Of a DNA stretch of 6,629 bases, positions 6,498 to 6,629 are shown one piece after another. The first letter of the stretch is position 1. Each line of letters starts with the position of its first letter. The translations under genes and the position numbers were made by a program. The notes under the pieces are model-generated. The model saw only the letters and a program-made list of their open reading frames with translations, was not told where the DNA came from and searched no databases. This DNA is from an uncultured Hyphomicrobiales bacterium (lineage in GTDB: Bacteria > Pseudomonadota > Alphaproteobacteria > Rhizobiales > Aestuariivirgaceae), in contig CAIYXE010000510.1 of the NCBI GenBank assembly GCA_903930095.1, positions 1-6,629 on the forward strand. Direction: 5' to 3'.

Positions 6498-6629
6498 GCT
6501 GCCACCCCGGCCCCTCCCGTGAAGCGCGGATCGAGTGTGTCGATGGCGTGGCCTGTGAGTTGCTGAGCAAGCGGCCAGACATCCTCAAGCGTCAGCACGA
6601 TCGACTGGTTGCCGGACAGCGTCGAGACC
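6494..6629 (-). CDS. C-terminal end of an unidentified protein, partial
   Basis: Upstream of the GTPase on the minus strand, the frame starting at 6628 is open for 44 codons and ends at a TGA at 6496-6494. The residues visible begin VSTLSGNQSIVLTLEDVWPL and end in DTLDPRFTGGAGVAA. The 4-nt overlap (GTGA) with the GTPase start, and a codon pattern rich in G or C at third positions, support a real coding end and an operon. I do not recognise the family. Because CobW-type GTPases often sit next to their client or to another metal-handling gene, its identity would be the best clue to the GTPase's role. The gene starts outside the window. Confidence 0.6.
   Translation of the reverse strand, partial: VSTLSGNQSIVLTLEDVWPLAQQLTGHAIDTLDPRFTGGAGVAA

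Noticed and set aside
5943..6566. Plus-strand 207-codon frame antisense to the CobW-type GTPase
   Set aside because: It crosses the junction of two minus-strand genes and has no protein-family features.

Overview
The window is GC-rich (about 60% by eye) and looks like chromosomal DNA of a proteobacterium. An alphaproteobacterium is my best guess, from the style of the gmd/fcl pair, the CobW-type GTPase and the IS5-family remnant, but no rRNA or other firm marker is present. Almost all intact genes lie on the minus strand.

Left part (1-1284) is a patchwork of gene remnants. Positions 1-121 hold a decayed IS5-family transposase piece on the minus strand, running off the window edge. Positions 189-911 hold the last ~240 residues of an RND (AcrB/HAE1-type) multidrug efflux pump on the minus strand. 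Positions 910-1284 hold the last ~124 residues of a MATE efflux pump on the plus strand. The RND and MATE pieces have both lost their 5' parts and meet head to head around 900-915, so this point is a deletion/inversion junction or an assembly chimera. A 49-residue lipoprotein gene follows on the plus strand (1410-1559) and converges on the next cluster.

Central part (1579-5386) has four minus-strand genes, read right to left. gmd (GDP-mannose 4,6-dehydratase) and fcl (GDP-L-fucose synthase) are 5 nt apart and together make GDP-L-fucose from GDP-mannose, a sugar donor for surface polysaccharide or other glycans. After a 138-nt gap comes a type III polyketide synthase with a complete Cys-His-Asn triad. 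It overlaps by 4 nt (ATGA) an integral-membrane methyltransferase of the isoprenylcysteine/ICMT type. This pair resembles the Bacillus bpsA-bpsB arrangement, in which the synthase makes alkylpyrones and the methyltransferase O-methylates them.

Right part (5520-6629) has a CobW/COG0523 (G3E) metallochaperone-type GTPase, overlapped by 4 nt (GTGA) with the 3' end of an unidentified upstream gene that leaves the window. The 133-nt gap between the GTPase and gmd holds two interlocking inverted repeats just upstream of gmd, which may be regulatory.

I see no tRNA, rRNA, CRISPR array or complete insertion sequence. The most notable items are the double-truncation junction next to an IS remnant and the PKS-methyltransferase pair beside GDP-fucose genes. 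Neither amounts to a demonstrably new system.
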